The notes below the pieces were generated by a model, which was not told the origin of the DNA, did no database searches, and worked only from the letters and a program-made list of their open reading frames with translations. The translations under genes and the position numbers were made by a program. From Flavilitoribacter nigricans DSM 23189 = NBRC 102662 (GTDB lineage: Bacteria; Bacteroidota; Bacteroidia; Chitinophagales; Saprospiraceae), in assembly GCF_002646595.1 (NCBI RefSeq), contig NZ_PDUD01000002.1:248001-312000 (forward strand): DNA of 64,000 nt, read 5' to 3'. Below, piece after piece: positions 42,280 through 51,854 of this stretch (its first letter is position 1; each line of letters opens with the position of its first letter).

Positions 42280-43161
42280 TCAATTCTGTTTCACTATTTT
42301 CAGGGTAGGGCGCAAGCTGTTTCCAATGTTCAGTTGCAGAAAGTACATTCCTGACGGTAGTTCGGAAATATCCAGCTTATGGTCCCGATTTTTTGGATTC
42401 CAATTCCGGATCACCCGCCCCTGCAGGTCCAGTAATGTTACTGCTTTCAGCTTGTTGATCTCTCGATCAATTGTCAGAGGTCCGGTAGTGGGATTGGGGT
42501 AGACCCGCAGGTTAGCCGAAAGAGAAGGCTCCGGGGCCGAAACAAGAAAACAACTGGTCGGATTGTCAGGATAAACCAGCGATCCTTCTTCAAAGTGACA
42601 AAGTAGCCAATCTCCCACATCCGTGTAACAGGACGAAGCCCAATGTTCTAACAAACCAAACTGACTCCCGATGCCTTCGATCCAGAATTGTTCCGGTATT
42701 CCAACGGCCTGTTTATACTTGAAATGCATTCGCCGGCGCCGGTCCCCATTGTTGAGCACTACGGTATCCGTTTCCATCAGATAGGCCGTGCACAGCCCCG
42801 CAAAGGTGATGGAATCTCCCGGCTGCAGGCCAAAATCGTAAAGTAGGGTTTCCGCCTCTTCTCCCTGCTTCATCCAGACTCTTTGCTGCTCATCTTCCCG
42901 CAACAGACGTCCGGTAAAATACCGGCTCTGCTGCAAGGAATCATCTGATCTCCAGACCTTCAGGAAGGTATTTCCCGCTACGGTGGTATCTCCCGACAGC
43001 CGGAGGGAGTAACTCCATACATTAGGAGAAAAGCCCGAACTGGCTGACATATTCCATTGCTTTCCTTCTTCCACCAGTCTTTGAGCAGTCACCGACCGAG
43101 AGCTCACCGTCAACAATAAAAAGAGCGGGAACAGCCGGAAGATAAGCGTGCATATTTTCAT
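42280..43161 (-). CDS. T9SS-sorted secreted protein, unknown
   Basis: 293 residues from the ATG at 43161, chosen because it gives a signal peptide (to about 24, SRSVTAQR). The central part (about 30-200) has no recognised domain and contains paired Cys residues (SSCYT, SCFL). The C-terminal 80 residues are a T9SS sorting domain: VYPNPTTGPLTIDRE, then LLDLQGRVIRNW, LPSGMYFLQLNIG and a final basic tail. It is therefore exported through the outer membrane and probably cleaved or anchored at the surface. It is divergent from the S41 peptidase gene. Confidence 0.8.
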   Translation of the reverse strand: MKICTLIFRLFPLFLLLTVSSRSVTAQRLVEEGKQWNMSASSGFSPNVWSYSLRLSGDTTVAGNTFLKVWRSDDSLQQSRYFTGRLLREDEQQRVWMKQGEEAETLLYDFGLQPGDSITFAGLCTAYLMETDTVVLNNGDRRRRMHFKYKQAVGIPEQFWIEGIGSQFGLLEHWASSCYTDVGDWLLCHFEEGSLVYPDNPTSCFLVSAPEPSLSANLRVYPNPTTGPLTIDREINKLKAVTLLDLQGRVIRNWNPKNRDHKLDISELPSGMYFLQLNIGNSLRPTLKIVKQN

Positions 43162-43347
43162 CAGAGTTATATTTTTAGCTTTTGGGAAATCACCTGAATA
43201 AAGGTATTGATTTCGTGGCAGGAAACTAAGGGCATTCTGCAACTTCTATCTGAAAATCAAGTCTTTAAATTTACGCGCTGCTATAAATCGGGTCCAGAAT
43301 GCGACCTGTATACAATGATCACCGTCTAAAAACAAAAATTCCCGACT

Positions 43348-45006
43348 ATGCGTACACTGTGTACTTTATTACTCTGTTCACTAAGTTTATTCACCTGTGC
43401 TCAACCCGATCTGGATGCGCAGGCCTGGCAGGAAGACCTGCGTTTTTTACAACACACCGTACATCAGGACTATCCTTTTCTGTTTAAAAAAGTTACGGCG
43501 GAGGTTTTTGACGCCGAAGTAGAGAAATTCCACGCTGCGATCCCCGGCTTGGAGACGCACGAAGTGATCGTGGGCTTTTCCCGCATCCTTTCGCTATTCG
43601 AATACGGCCACACCGGATTGAGGCTGAATGCCTGGTACAAGCACAATCCGCTGAATGGGGTGCAGCTTCCCTTCAATGCGGTAGCCTTTAAGGATGGTAT
43701 TTTCATTCAGGGCACCCATCAGGATTACGCCCGTGCTCTGGGTGCGAAGATCCTGGAAGTGGCCGGCACTCCGATAGAAACGGCTCTGGAAGCGGTTAAA
43801 AAAGCCTTCCCGGCGGAAAACGATTTTTACTTCCGGGCCTACGGTCTGCACCTGCTGGGGAACCCGGCCGTGCTGCACGCTCAGGGTATTACCGATGAAC
43901 TCCGGTCTGAGATCACGCTCAAGCTCGAAAAAGATGGAAAAACTTTTGACCTGAGCTTCCGTGGAATGGAAACGGATCACTTTCCCGGACGCTACGGCTT
44001 CATTCAGCAGCAAGGCGAATGGCTCGACGCCCGGGAGCAAAGCGAAACACCGCTCTGGCTCGATCAGTTGGAGAAGATCTACTATTTCAAATATCTGCCG
44101 GAACAAAAAACGGTTTACGTTCGCCAAAGTCAGATCCAGGACGATCCTTCGGAGAACATCCCGGCATTTTACGAGCGGGTGTTTAATTTTATTGAGGAAA
44201 ACGACGTGGAAAAACTGGTCCTGGACGTTCGTCTGAACGGCGGCGGCAACAATTACAAAAATAAACCCGTCGTAACCGGCATCATCCGTTCGGAAAAGAT
44301 CAACCAGCTAGGCAAGTTTTTTGTCATTACCAGTGGCCGCACCTTTTCCGCCTGCCAAAATCTCGTCAACGAACTGCACAACTATACCAATGCCATATTC
44401 ATCGGAGAACCTACCGGTGAAAATATCAACTTCTACGGCGACAACCGCTTAATAGAACTGCCGAACAGCAAACTCAGTCCGCGGCTTTCCTTCGCCTGGT
44501 GGCAGGATAAACCCCAATGGGAAGACGGTCCCTATCTGCCGCCGCAGATCGCCATTTCCCAGACTTTTGCCGAGTACCAGTCCAATGAGGATCCCGTGCT
44601 GGAAGCCATCTGGTCTTTCGAAGGTGACGAAGGGATCATTATCAGCCCAATGACCTACCTGGAGGGCTTGTTTGTGGCCGGCGATATGGAAAAAGTGAGC
44701 AGTGAAGCCAAACGGCTGGCTAAAGATCCCCGCTATAGCTACTATGATTTTGAATCGCAGTTCAATCGCGCCGGCTACAATCTCATGGGGGAGAAACAAT
44801 TTGATGCCGCCCTGTTCGTATTCCAGCTCAACGCCAGTATCTATCCGGATTCTCCCAACGTTTGGGACAGTCTGGCCGAAGGACACTGGAAAGCGGGCAA
44901 ACGGGAAAAGGCCGTGGAACTGTACAACAAAGTCATTGCCATGGACCCGAAAGGACCGGCCGGCACCAATGCCCGGCGGATGCTCAAGGTGATGGAAGAT
45001 CATTAA
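43348..45006 (+). CDS. S41-family peptidase with C-terminal TPR
   Basis: 552 residues with a signal peptide (about 1-18, ending TCAQP). The peptidase core has EYGHTGLRLNAWY, then LVLDVRLNGGGNN (about 290-302), then the nucleophile region SGRTFSACQN with S334 and GEPTGENINFYGD. There is no PDZ domain, as in tricorn-like or IRBP-like S41 members. Residues about 460-550 add TPR-like helices ending YNKVIAMDPKGPAGTNARRM. A periplasmic or secreted carboxy-terminal-type protease is likely. It is convergent with the next gene. Confidence 0.85.
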   Translation: MRTLCTLLLCSLSLFTCAQPDLDAQAWQEDLRFLQHTVHQDYPFLFKKVTAEVFDAEVEKFHAAIPGLETHEVIVGFSRILSLFEYGHTGLRLNAWYKHNPLNGVQLPFNAVAFKDGIFIQGTHQDYARALGAKILEVAGTPIETALEAVKKAFPAENDFYFRAYGLHLLGNPAVLHAQGITDELRSEITLKLEKDGKTFDLSFRGMETDHFPGRYGFIQQQGEWLDAREQSETPLWLDQLEKIYYFKYLPEQKTVYVRQSQIQDDPSENIPAFYERVFNFIEENDVEKLVLDVRLNGGGNNYKNKPVVTGIIRSEKINQLGKFFVITSGRTFSACQNLVNELHNYTNAIFIGEPTGENINFYGDNRLIELPNSKLSPRLSFAWWQDKPQWEDGPYLPPQIAISQTFAEYQSNEDPVLEAIWSFEGDEGIIISPMTYLEGLFVAGDMEKVSSEAKRLAKDPRYSYYDFESQFNRAGYNLMGEKQFDAALFVFQLNASIYPDSPNVWDSLAEGHWKAGKREKAVELYNKVIAMDPKGPAGTNARRMLKVMEDH

Positions 45007-45062
45007 GTAGGTTTCCGCTAAAGTTTACCAGGCTTCCAGCCGGTATCGTTATGGTATCTGGC

Positions 45063-45093
45063 GGGAGAACGGATATACTCTACCCGTTCTCCC
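45063..45093. terminator. Hairpin between convergent S41 peptidase and sulfatase genes
   Basis: GGGAGAACGG (45063-45072) and CCGTTCTCCC (45084-45093) form a 10-bp perfect stem around an 11-nt loop. A U-tract is not clear on either side, so it may act in both directions but weakly. Confidence 0.5.
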
Positions 45094-45117
45094 ATCATAT
45101 CAAAGGGCCCGTATAAT

Positions 45118-46638
45118 TTATTTGCAGGGAATATCCGGTCCCCGCAGTGGATCGATCTTATAGGCATCGATCTCAGCGGCCAGTTCAAAGTTTTTGAACT
45201 GGTAATTGGGTGTATACAATACCGTATCCCAGTAAATACTTTGGGGTTCGGTAGCGCGGATATCATCGGTGGCAGTCATCCATTCGTCCAATGTAGTACG
45301 CAAACCGGCCAGTACATCCGCATACGCCGGATCCGTAGCCAGATTTTTGAGCTGGAAGGGATCTTCCGATACGGCGTACAATTCCTCCTCCGGCCTTTTG
45401 CCAAAAGTCAGCTGGAAGAAATCCGCCTGCCCGGCAACCGTTTGGCCTTCCATATCCATGATGAGATATTTGGAAATGGAATTATCGACATCGCCCCACT
45501 GCCCCACGGACTGGTAGACCGAAGGATCGCCCGCCGGCCAGCGGTCAGGGATCAGGTTCCGGATGTACAGAAACTCATCGTTGCGCACGGCGCGCATCGG
45601 ATAGCTGAGATCTCCCTTTCGGACATTGGCGTGGCGTTCTCTTTCCAGAAAAACCTGCTCGCGGCCCGTGCGATCGGTCGGATCGGACAGTAGCGGCCAG
45701 AGGCTTTCCCCGCTTACCATATCCGGTACTTCCAGACCGGCCGCCTCCAGAAAGGATGGCGCAAAATCCACGAAATTAACGAAGGCATCCACATCTGTCC
45801 CTCCCGACACTCTGGGGGGATAACGAATGGCGAGGGGCATGCGCGTACCGTAATCGTACAAATTGGCTTTCGCCCGGGGAAAGGGCATGCCGTTATCGCT
45901 GGTCATAACGATGATGGTGTTATCCAGTTCACCGGCCGCTTCCAGCATTTGGAGGATCTGCCCGCATTCGCGATCAAAACGTTCTACTTCAAAATAGTAA
46001 TCGAGGATGTCATTGCGTACACAATCGACATCCGGCATAAAGCCGGGCACCTGCACCGATTCGAGCGGCATACCTGTATGGATGCCCGTGTTGGGCACAT
46101 AGGTCCGATGCGGATCCGTGCTGCCGAACCAGAAGCAGAAGGGCTGCCCTTTGGGTCTGGCGGTGAAAAATTCGCGAAAGCTCCCGAAATCTTTACCCGC
46201 CGGGTTATGGGTATAACCGCCCCGCTCGAAATCTCCCGGCGCCCAGCCTTTCCGGGTTTTGCCGGAGAAGTATCCGGCCTCCGTCAGCAGGCTCACCCAG
46301 TTCGGGAATTTGTCCGGTATGATCGACCACAGGTTGCCGGCACTTTCCAACTGGTGTGGATAGCGCCCGGTAAGCACCGCCGCCCGCGAGGGAGCGCAGG
46401 ACGGAGCCGCGCAGTAAGCATTGGAAAATACAGCGCCTTCTCTGGCCAGACGGTCAAAGGTCGGCGTACGCACGATCTGATCGCCATACACGCCCGCGTG
46501 GGGAAAGGACCAGTCATCGGCAATAAGGAAAAGAATATTCGGTTGTTCCGGAAGGTTTTCGGCTGCAAGTTCTTCTTTTGCTTGCGGCTGGCAGGACCAC
46601 AGTAGTCCGGCGAACAGGAATAGGATTAGGTATTTCAC
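45118..46638 (-). CDS. Formylglycine-dependent sulfatase lipoprotein (heparan N-sulfatase-like)
   Basis: 506 residues starting at a GTG (46638), with a lipoprotein signal (GLLWSC, Cys16). The fold has D41-D42 in LIADDWSFPHAG, the CxPSR motif at C81 (APSCAPSRAAVLTGRYPHQ) and TSDNGMPFPRAKANLYDYGT. The layout and the DDWSFPHAG/PSCAPSR pairing resemble the sulfamidase-like S1 group rather than the GALNS-like one at 22973. It needs a formylglycine maturase elsewhere. It is probably a sulfated-glycan enzyme acting in the periplasm. Upstream 250 bp separate it from a T9SS gene. Confidence 0.9.
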   Translation of the reverse strand: MKYLILFLFAGLLWSCQPQAKEELAAENLPEQPNILFLIADDWSFPHAGVYGDQIVRTPTFDRLAREGAVFSNAYCAAPSCAPSRAAVLTGRYPHQLESAGNLWSIIPDKFPNWVSLLTEAGYFSGKTRKGWAPGDFERGGYTHNPAGKDFGSFREFFTARPKGQPFCFWFGSTDPHRTYVPNTGIHTGMPLESVQVPGFMPDVDCVRNDILDYYFEVERFDRECGQILQMLEAAGELDNTIIVMTSDNGMPFPRAKANLYDYGTRMPLAIRYPPRVSGGTDVDAFVNFVDFAPSFLEAAGLEVPDMVSGESLWPLLSDPTDRTGREQVFLERERHANVRKGDLSYPMRAVRNDEFLYIRNLIPDRWPAGDPSVYQSVGQWGDVDNSISKYLIMDMEGQTVAGQADFFQLTFGKRPEEELYAVSEDPFQLKNLATDPAYADVLAGLRTTLDEWMTATDDIRATEPQSIYWDTVLYTPNYQFKNFELAAEIDAYKIDPLRGPDIPCK

Positions 46639-46729
46639 GGTCTTGTTGTAGTTGGTTTAGCCCTGAAGATACCGATTAATGGTGGAGTGGAAATAAATCT
46701 TTCTAAATTTTGCCGGTTGGGAAAATGAC

Positions 46730-46757
46730 AAAAAAAGCCACGCCTTTCTGGCGTGGC
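46730..46757 (-). terminator. Intrinsic terminator of the 46889 T9SS gene
   Basis: GCCACGCC-TTTCT-GGCGTGGC (46737-46757), an 8-bp perfect stem preceded on the plus strand by seven As. On the minus strand it is followed by U7, so it ends transcripts of the gene at 46889. Confidence 0.9.
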
Positions 46758-46888
46758 CTCTCGCTAATAACAAATCATAATCTCATGAAATAATAAGACG
46801 ACCTAATTCTTATGTTGTTTTAAAAACGACTTCAAGTTTGGGGGTTCCCTGCCGAGGAGCAAGGAACCGATTGCTTATGGGATTACGG

Positions 46889-49846
46889 TTATCGGGCAAT
46901 TAATTTTCCAGTGGCAAGTGTTTGTCCCCTCGTAAGGATCTGGAATGTGTACATTCCGGCTGGTAAATTGTTCCGATAAACTTCAAATTTATTGGCACGG
47001 TGCTTTTCCGTGCGAACGAGGCGGCCCATCAAATCGTACACCACCAGATCGACCTCGTCAAACGTAATTCCTTCAATATCAATCGTTGCTTTGTTAAAAA
47101 ACGGATTAGGAGCTACGTTTATTTCGACACCGGGGAATTTTTCTGAGACAAAATTAACAATTTCCAGACAGCCGTCCTGCAGATAGTTCGTACAGCCGAC
47201 CGTATAGCTGATCTCATTGGTAATTACCGGTGCTTGGTAATCAAAGTAGACGGCAGCGCTATTGGTAATCTCCGTACCCAATGGATTATTCGGTTTTTGG
47301 GAAATGCGGAACTTAACAAACCCACTGGAAGGAGCGTCCTCTGCGCTGCCGACTGGTTGAAGTTGGATTTCACTGAGTGTGATTTTCACGATACCGTGGT
47401 TGTAAATTTCAAAATCATAGGGATGACTACTCGCCCCGGGCTCCACGGAGTTAATATCCAGATGGGGCGAGATGGTATCGCGAATCACAACTCTATTAAT
47501 CGTATCAGTCCAGATGTTATTAAAAACAACTGTATACTCAATATCGGTTTCTTGGTCCAGGATATAATCTTTATACCCTTCGGGATGACCTTTCAAAAGT
47601 GTAGTTTCCTCAGGACTGATAACTTCTTGTACATCAATGTCAACTTGTGGATCCCGATCGTTTTCGGGAAGATTGTTGTAATAACCTATACTTTGTTGAA
47701 TCCCTTCCGCCGCACATCCTTCGATGGCTACGGTAGGCAGGCTATTACCCGGATTACCTTCCGACTGGCGGGCGATCATCCGATAGGTAGAACCGGTACC
47801 TTTGAATTTTTCGAGGATACGCTCTTCTCCTACGCCCAGCGGATCGATGGGTCCTTGCGAAAAGATGACCACATCTTCGACTACGATATATTCAGACGGA
47901 ACTTCCATCGGTTCGTCACCGATATTCCGCGCTATGAAAATAACGGAGTCCTGCTCGCAGCTCGCAGCCACCTGGATCGTTGATCTGTCCCAGTTCGGGT
48001 CGGGCTCCACACAGAGCTCGTTGGGAAAGATATTGGCCTGGACGACTACTGCCTGTCCGTTGACGTACCCTTCGCAATCCCGGGAAACCTTGATCTTGAA
48101 GCTACCGCATTCCATGGATGCTACATCGCCCAACTGGAAAGTCCAGAGGTTTTCTACCGGATCGATCGCGGAAGGGATGATGTCCGCATCGACGAACTGA
48201 AGTTCTTCATCCAGTTTCACTTCGATGTAAGCATCTGCGGCCGCGACTGGTCCCCGGTTACAGTAATTGACCGTGTAAGTGGCGTTTTCACACGCTACCA
48301 GACCGTTCGTAATGTACGGTACGGTAACGTCCACTTCCATAAAGGGACAATCCTCGGCGGAGTAGGCTGAAAAATTCGTGACCGTTGTGTCATAAAGTTC
48401 TCTGAATTCAGCGTAGAAAGCCACGGGGTTACACACTCCCCAGTGTTCATTAGGCTTCAGCAGCGTCACTTTGTACGATCCGGGATCTACGTTGATGTTG
48501 TAATACCCGTCTTCGTCCGTGGTGCCGTAATAGGTGACCTCTTCTCCTTCAACTTCGATCAGCCACTCCGGCAGAGGCACCGCGTCTACGCCTCCGCAAC
48601 CGTCCAGCAGGTGATTGACCTGACCGGAAAGGTGATTGCTGGGATAACGTCCGCTGGCATCCACTTTAGTGAGCACTACATCGTTGATGACGGGGAAAAC
48701 ATCCGCAGAGCCGCTGGAATATCCGGCGATGACGAAACTGCCATCCGGAGCCAGCGCGAGATCTTCACCGATATTAATCCGCTCTTCATCTCCGATCTGC
48801 CTTTCCCATACGGTGTTACCCTCAGTGTCCAGTTTTATTAACAGGACTTTAGAGTAAGCCGGATTTGGGAAAGTGAAACCCGCTGCTACCAGACTGCCGT
48901 CCGGTAGTTCTACCACTTCATTCAAAAGATCATCGTATGGTTCGGGATTTAATTCCCGGTACCATAATGTGTCTCCGTTGAGATCACATTTGGCCATTAA
49001 GGCCCGATTAAAGTCTCCGGCAGAACCTACGAAAACGATCTTTTCGTCTTTGGTCAGCAACAGATCGTTGATCTCTTCGCTGGTACCGTTGGTGCCGTAA
49101 AATTTGGACCAAACGAAATCTCCGTTCAGATCCAGTTTGTAAAGGGCTACATTCTTGTATATGCCAGTGTTCTCACTGACGTTTGCTCCGACGATGTAGC
49201 CATCGGATACGGCAACAATACATTTACCAAAGTCTTCTGCCTCGCTGTTCCCAAAAACGTTTCGCCATTCTTCCTCCCCGTCTTCGTCAACTTTGAGGAC
49301 GAGGATGTCACTGGCGCCGGTTGCTTTGTTCTCGGTTTCACCTACCAACACGAAGCCACCTTCGTGGGCCGGCACGATGTCAAGTGCGGACTGGTTAATA
49401 TTTGCGGGATAACTTTTGCTCCAGATCTTCCGCCCGGTTTTGTGCACTTTCAGGAGATACATGTTAACGGGTGCACTAAAACTCTCCTTGATCAAGCCGG
49501 CAATTACGAAACTACCGTCTTCCAGTTCGATAACGCCTCTGGGCTGCTCGGTAAAAGATTCATCGTAAATTTCCTGCCAAATGATCGTACCATCTACATC
49601 GGTACGAACTGCCAAAATGTCAATGTCATTATCATCGCCGTAAGATTCGCTAAAACCGACTACGAGATTGCCTTGATCAATCGTAGGGATGACTACCCGT
49701 GCCTGGTCTTCTTTGGGGCCACCAACTCTAAGTTCCCAGCCCTGTCCGAAAGCGAATGTTGAGCAAATTAAAAGCGAGAGCAGCATGGCGCACTTCTGGC
49801 CAAACCCCTTCAGATGAGTCGCATATTTGGCATTGGATTGAAACAT
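46889..49846 (-). CDS. Large T9SS-secreted propeller and DUF11-type surface protein
   Basis: 985 residues from the ATG at 49846, chosen for its A-rich leader (AAACAACAAACAG) and the signal peptide LLICSTFAFGQ near residue 30; other in-frame starts lie up to 25 codons upstream. Residues about 35-430 are repeats of a propeller (such as DGSFVIAGLIKESF, LVLKVDEDGEEEWRNVFG and SLVAAGFTFPNP). Then a carboxypeptidase-regulatory-like segment (YYNINVDPGSYKVTLLKP), DUF11-like conserved-repeat domains (about 570-880, VVIRDTISPHLDIN, ITNSAAVYFDYQAPVITN) and a T9SS sorting domain (about 905-985, NVAPNPFFNKATIDIEG ... GMYTFQILTRG). It is likely a surface adhesin or scaffold. Confidence 0.85.
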   Translation of the reverse strand: MFQSNAKYATHLKGFGQKCAMLLSLLICSTFAFGQGWELRVGGPKEDQARVVIPTIDQGNLVVGFSESYGDDNDIDILAVRTDVDGTIIWQEIYDESFTEQPRGVIELEDGSFVIAGLIKESFSAPVNMYLLKVHKTGRKIWSKSYPANINQSALDIVPAHEGGFVLVGETENKATGASDILVLKVDEDGEEEWRNVFGNSEAEDFGKCIVAVSDGYIVGANVSENTGIYKNVALYKLDLNGDFVWSKFYGTNGTSEEINDLLLTKDEKIVFVGSAGDFNRALMAKCDLNGDTLWYRELNPEPYDDLLNEVVELPDGSLVAAGFTFPNPAYSKVLLIKLDTEGNTVWERQIGDEERINIGEDLALAPDGSFVIAGYSSGSADVFPVINDVVLTKVDASGRYPSNHLSGQVNHLLDGCGGVDAVPLPEWLIEVEGEEVTYYGTTDEDGYYNINVDPGSYKVTLLKPNEHWGVCNPVAFYAEFRELYDTTVTNFSAYSAEDCPFMEVDVTVPYITNGLVACENATYTVNYCNRGPVAAADAYIEVKLDEELQFVDADIIPSAIDPVENLWTFQLGDVASMECGSFKIKVSRDCEGYVNGQAVVVQANIFPNELCVEPDPNWDRSTIQVAASCEQDSVIFIARNIGDEPMEVPSEYIVVEDVVIFSQGPIDPLGVGEERILEKFKGTGSTYRMIARQSEGNPGNSLPTVAIEGCAAEGIQQSIGYYNNLPENDRDPQVDIDVQEVISPEETTLLKGHPEGYKDYILDQETDIEYTVVFNNIWTDTINRVVIRDTISPHLDINSVEPGASSHPYDFEIYNHGIVKITLSEIQLQPVGSAEDAPSSGFVKFRISQKPNNPLGTEITNSAAVYFDYQAPVITNEISYTVGCTNYLQDGCLEIVNFVSEKFPGVEINVAPNPFFNKATIDIEGITFDEVDLVVYDLMGRLVRTEKHRANKFEVYRNNLPAGMYTFQILTRGQTLATGKLIAR

Positions 49847-49985
49847 CTGTTTGTTGTTTAGGTCGCTCGCTTCGTTTGACATTACAAATATGATTTGATT
49901 GGTGAGGAAATACAAAGACAAAAATCCGCATTTGTTGATAAAAAATGGGTATTTTTAGACAATAAAAACCAAATTCAAGTATTTA

Positions 49986-49993
49986 TATTTTTG
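49986..49993 (+). promoter_or_regulatory. Possible -7 promoter box (TATTTTTG)
   Basis: It matches TAnnTTTG, 63 bp before the GTG at 50057, within an AT-rich divergent region. There is no TTTG at the expected -33 spacing. Confidence 0.25.
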
Positions 49994-50056
49994 ATTATCA
50001 ATTAATTAAGCCTCAATTTTCACAAATTATCTGTTGACGAAAAATAATTTACTCCC

Positions 50057-51466
50057 GTGAAAAAAAGCCAATTGATTGAAGTTTTAACAACTTTGGATAA
50101 ATCGGAGGTCCGAGAATTCAAAAAATGGTTGCAATCCCCCATACATAACCAACGGGAGGATGTTGTGCAGTTGTTCGATTATCTGATGGCCGGTAATCAT
50201 TTGTATGAAGATAAATTTCTGGAAAAAGAACGGGTCTACCGGAAAATTTTTGGCAAGGAGCCTTACAATGACGCAAAGTTACGCCAGACCGTACATTTCT
50301 TGTTCAAATCACTCGAAGAATACCTTTATTTTAAACAGTATATCCAGAATGATCTCCACACCAGGATCTCACTGGTAGAGAGTTACCGGGCCAGAGGACT
50401 CGAAAAAATGGTAAAAAAGAATCTGGATCAGGTACACCGTCAACTGGACGAAGCTGAATTCCGTAATGAAATTTACTACCGAACTAATTACGAACACCAA
50501 AAAGAGAAATACAACCATTTATCCTCGCAGCCGAAAAATGCAAAAATCAACCTGCAGGAAGTATCCGATGCTTTGGACAAGACCTTTATTATTGAAAAAT
50601 TACAGTGGAGTTGTCGCGGTTATTTTCACCAGAATCTTTTTCGAACCCAATACGACCTGGGATTATTGGATGCCGTACTGGACAAAGTGGAAAAAAACCA
50701 CATGACCGAAGATCCGGCGATCGCCATCTATTACTATGTGCTGAAGGCGATCACGGATGAAAAAGATGATCAGGCTTATTTCGAAAAGCTGCGCTCGGAG
50801 ATCAATGAATACAGCAGACTTTTTCCGCACTCTCAACTGAGGGAGATCTACCTGATGGCCATTAACTACTGCGTGCGAAAAATGAACGCCGGGGTGGAAG
50901 GTTTTGCCAAAGAAACCTTCGAATGGTATCGCCTGGGGATTTCGGACGAAGTGCTGATCGATCGGGGTACTCTCTCCCCTATTACCTTTAATAATACCGT
51001 GGCTACCGCCATTAAGGCTGGAGAGTTTGAGTGGGCCGAGCACTTCATTGATGAGTGGAACGCCATGCTTCCGGAGAGCGAACGTGAAAATCTGAGCCAT
51101 TTCTCCCGGGCTAAACTCTTCTTTGAGAAAAAAGATTACCGGCGGGCGATGATCCTCCTGGTACAGGCCGAATACAACAATATACTCTTCAACATCAACG
51201 CCAAGTCCATGCTGTTGAAAATGTATTACGAAGAGGGAGAAATGGATGCCCTGGAATCTTTACTGGACAGCTTCCGCATCTATATTCGCCGGAAAGAGGT
51301 GTTGGGCTACCACCGTAACCGCTACCTCGGCCTGATCAAGTTCACAAAAAAATTACTGCGGGTAAGCCCCTTCGAAAAGGAGAAAGTCCAAAAATTAAGG
51401 GAGGAGATCCAAAATTCCAATCACCCCGAGCGGCAGTGGCTGCTCGAGCGTTTGGATGATATGTAG
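50057..51466 (+). CDS. Bacteroidota-type helical cytoplasmic protein, unknown
   Basis: 469 residues starting at a GTG (50057); the N-terminus resembles a family seen in Bacteroidota (MKKSQLIEVLTTLDKSE, then FKKWLQSPIHNQ). It is almost wholly alpha-helical, with no signal peptide or membrane helix, and includes TPR-like pairs (about 320-420: EWAEHFIDEWNAM, DYRRAMILLVQAEYNNI). The function is unknown. A REP-like palindrome lies 17 bp after its stop and could form the terminator. Confidence 0.75.
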   Translation: MKKSQLIEVLTTLDKSEVREFKKWLQSPIHNQREDVVQLFDYLMAGNHLYEDKFLEKERVYRKIFGKEPYNDAKLRQTVHFLFKSLEEYLYFKQYIQNDLHTRISLVESYRARGLEKMVKKNLDQVHRQLDEAEFRNEIYYRTNYEHQKEKYNHLSSQPKNAKINLQEVSDALDKTFIIEKLQWSCRGYFHQNLFRTQYDLGLLDAVLDKVEKNHMTEDPAIAIYYYVLKAITDEKDDQAYFEKLRSEINEYSRLFPHSQLREIYLMAINYCVRKMNAGVEGFAKETFEWYRLGISDEVLIDRGTLSPITFNNTVATAIKAGEFEWAEHFIDEWNAMLPESERENLSHFSRAKLFFEKKDYRRAMILLVQAEYNNILFNINAKSMLLKMYYEEGEMDALESLLDSFRIYIRRKEVLGYHRNRYLGLIKFTKKLLRVSPFEKEKVQKLREEIQNSNHPERQWLLERLDDM

Positions 51467-51482
51467 AACCCCGACCGCCCCG

Positions 51483-51515
51483 AGACTTTCTAAGTTTTCG
51501 AAACTTAGAAAGTCT
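51483..51515. repeat. 33-bp REP-like palindrome, copy 1
   Basis: Two perfect 15-bp arms, AGACTTTCTAAGTTT and its complement, around TCG. Identical to copies at 51711-51743 and 52621-52653. It lies 17 bp after the helical protein gene. Confidence 0.9.
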
Positions 51516-51710
51516 TGGTTCTTCCGATGTTTACCATAAAACGGTGCACTACACCTCTATCCCGGTATAGATAAGGGAGGTTCTTGAATCCTGGCTATCA
51601 CAAGCCGATACCCTACGTATCCAGAAATGGGATTTCCCATTATTTTCTGAATGTTTATTGAAGAGTAGGTGTAGGGCTCCGAATTAGCTCCAATGTTGAT
51701 GCACGACTCG

Positions 51711-51743
51711 AGACTTTCTAAGTTTTCGAAACTTAGAAAGTCT
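51711..51743. repeat. 33-bp REP-like palindrome, copy 2
   Basis: Identical to copy 1. It is 111 bp upstream of the transposase ATG. A partial GAAAGTCTT follows at 51751. Confidence 0.9.
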
Positions 51744-51854
51744 TTACTTGGAAAGTCTTTAGCACCAAAAACTTGCCTCGGCCCCACATTTCCCTTAAAT
51801 TATCCTTTAGGAAGGGATTTTAACCTTCTTGTAGTTTTACGGTATCAATTTATT

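Noticed and set aside
51693-51854. Upstream extension of the transposase frame through palindrome copy 2
   Set aside because: It starts at a TTG and translates the palindrome; the ATG at 51855 begins the conserved domain.
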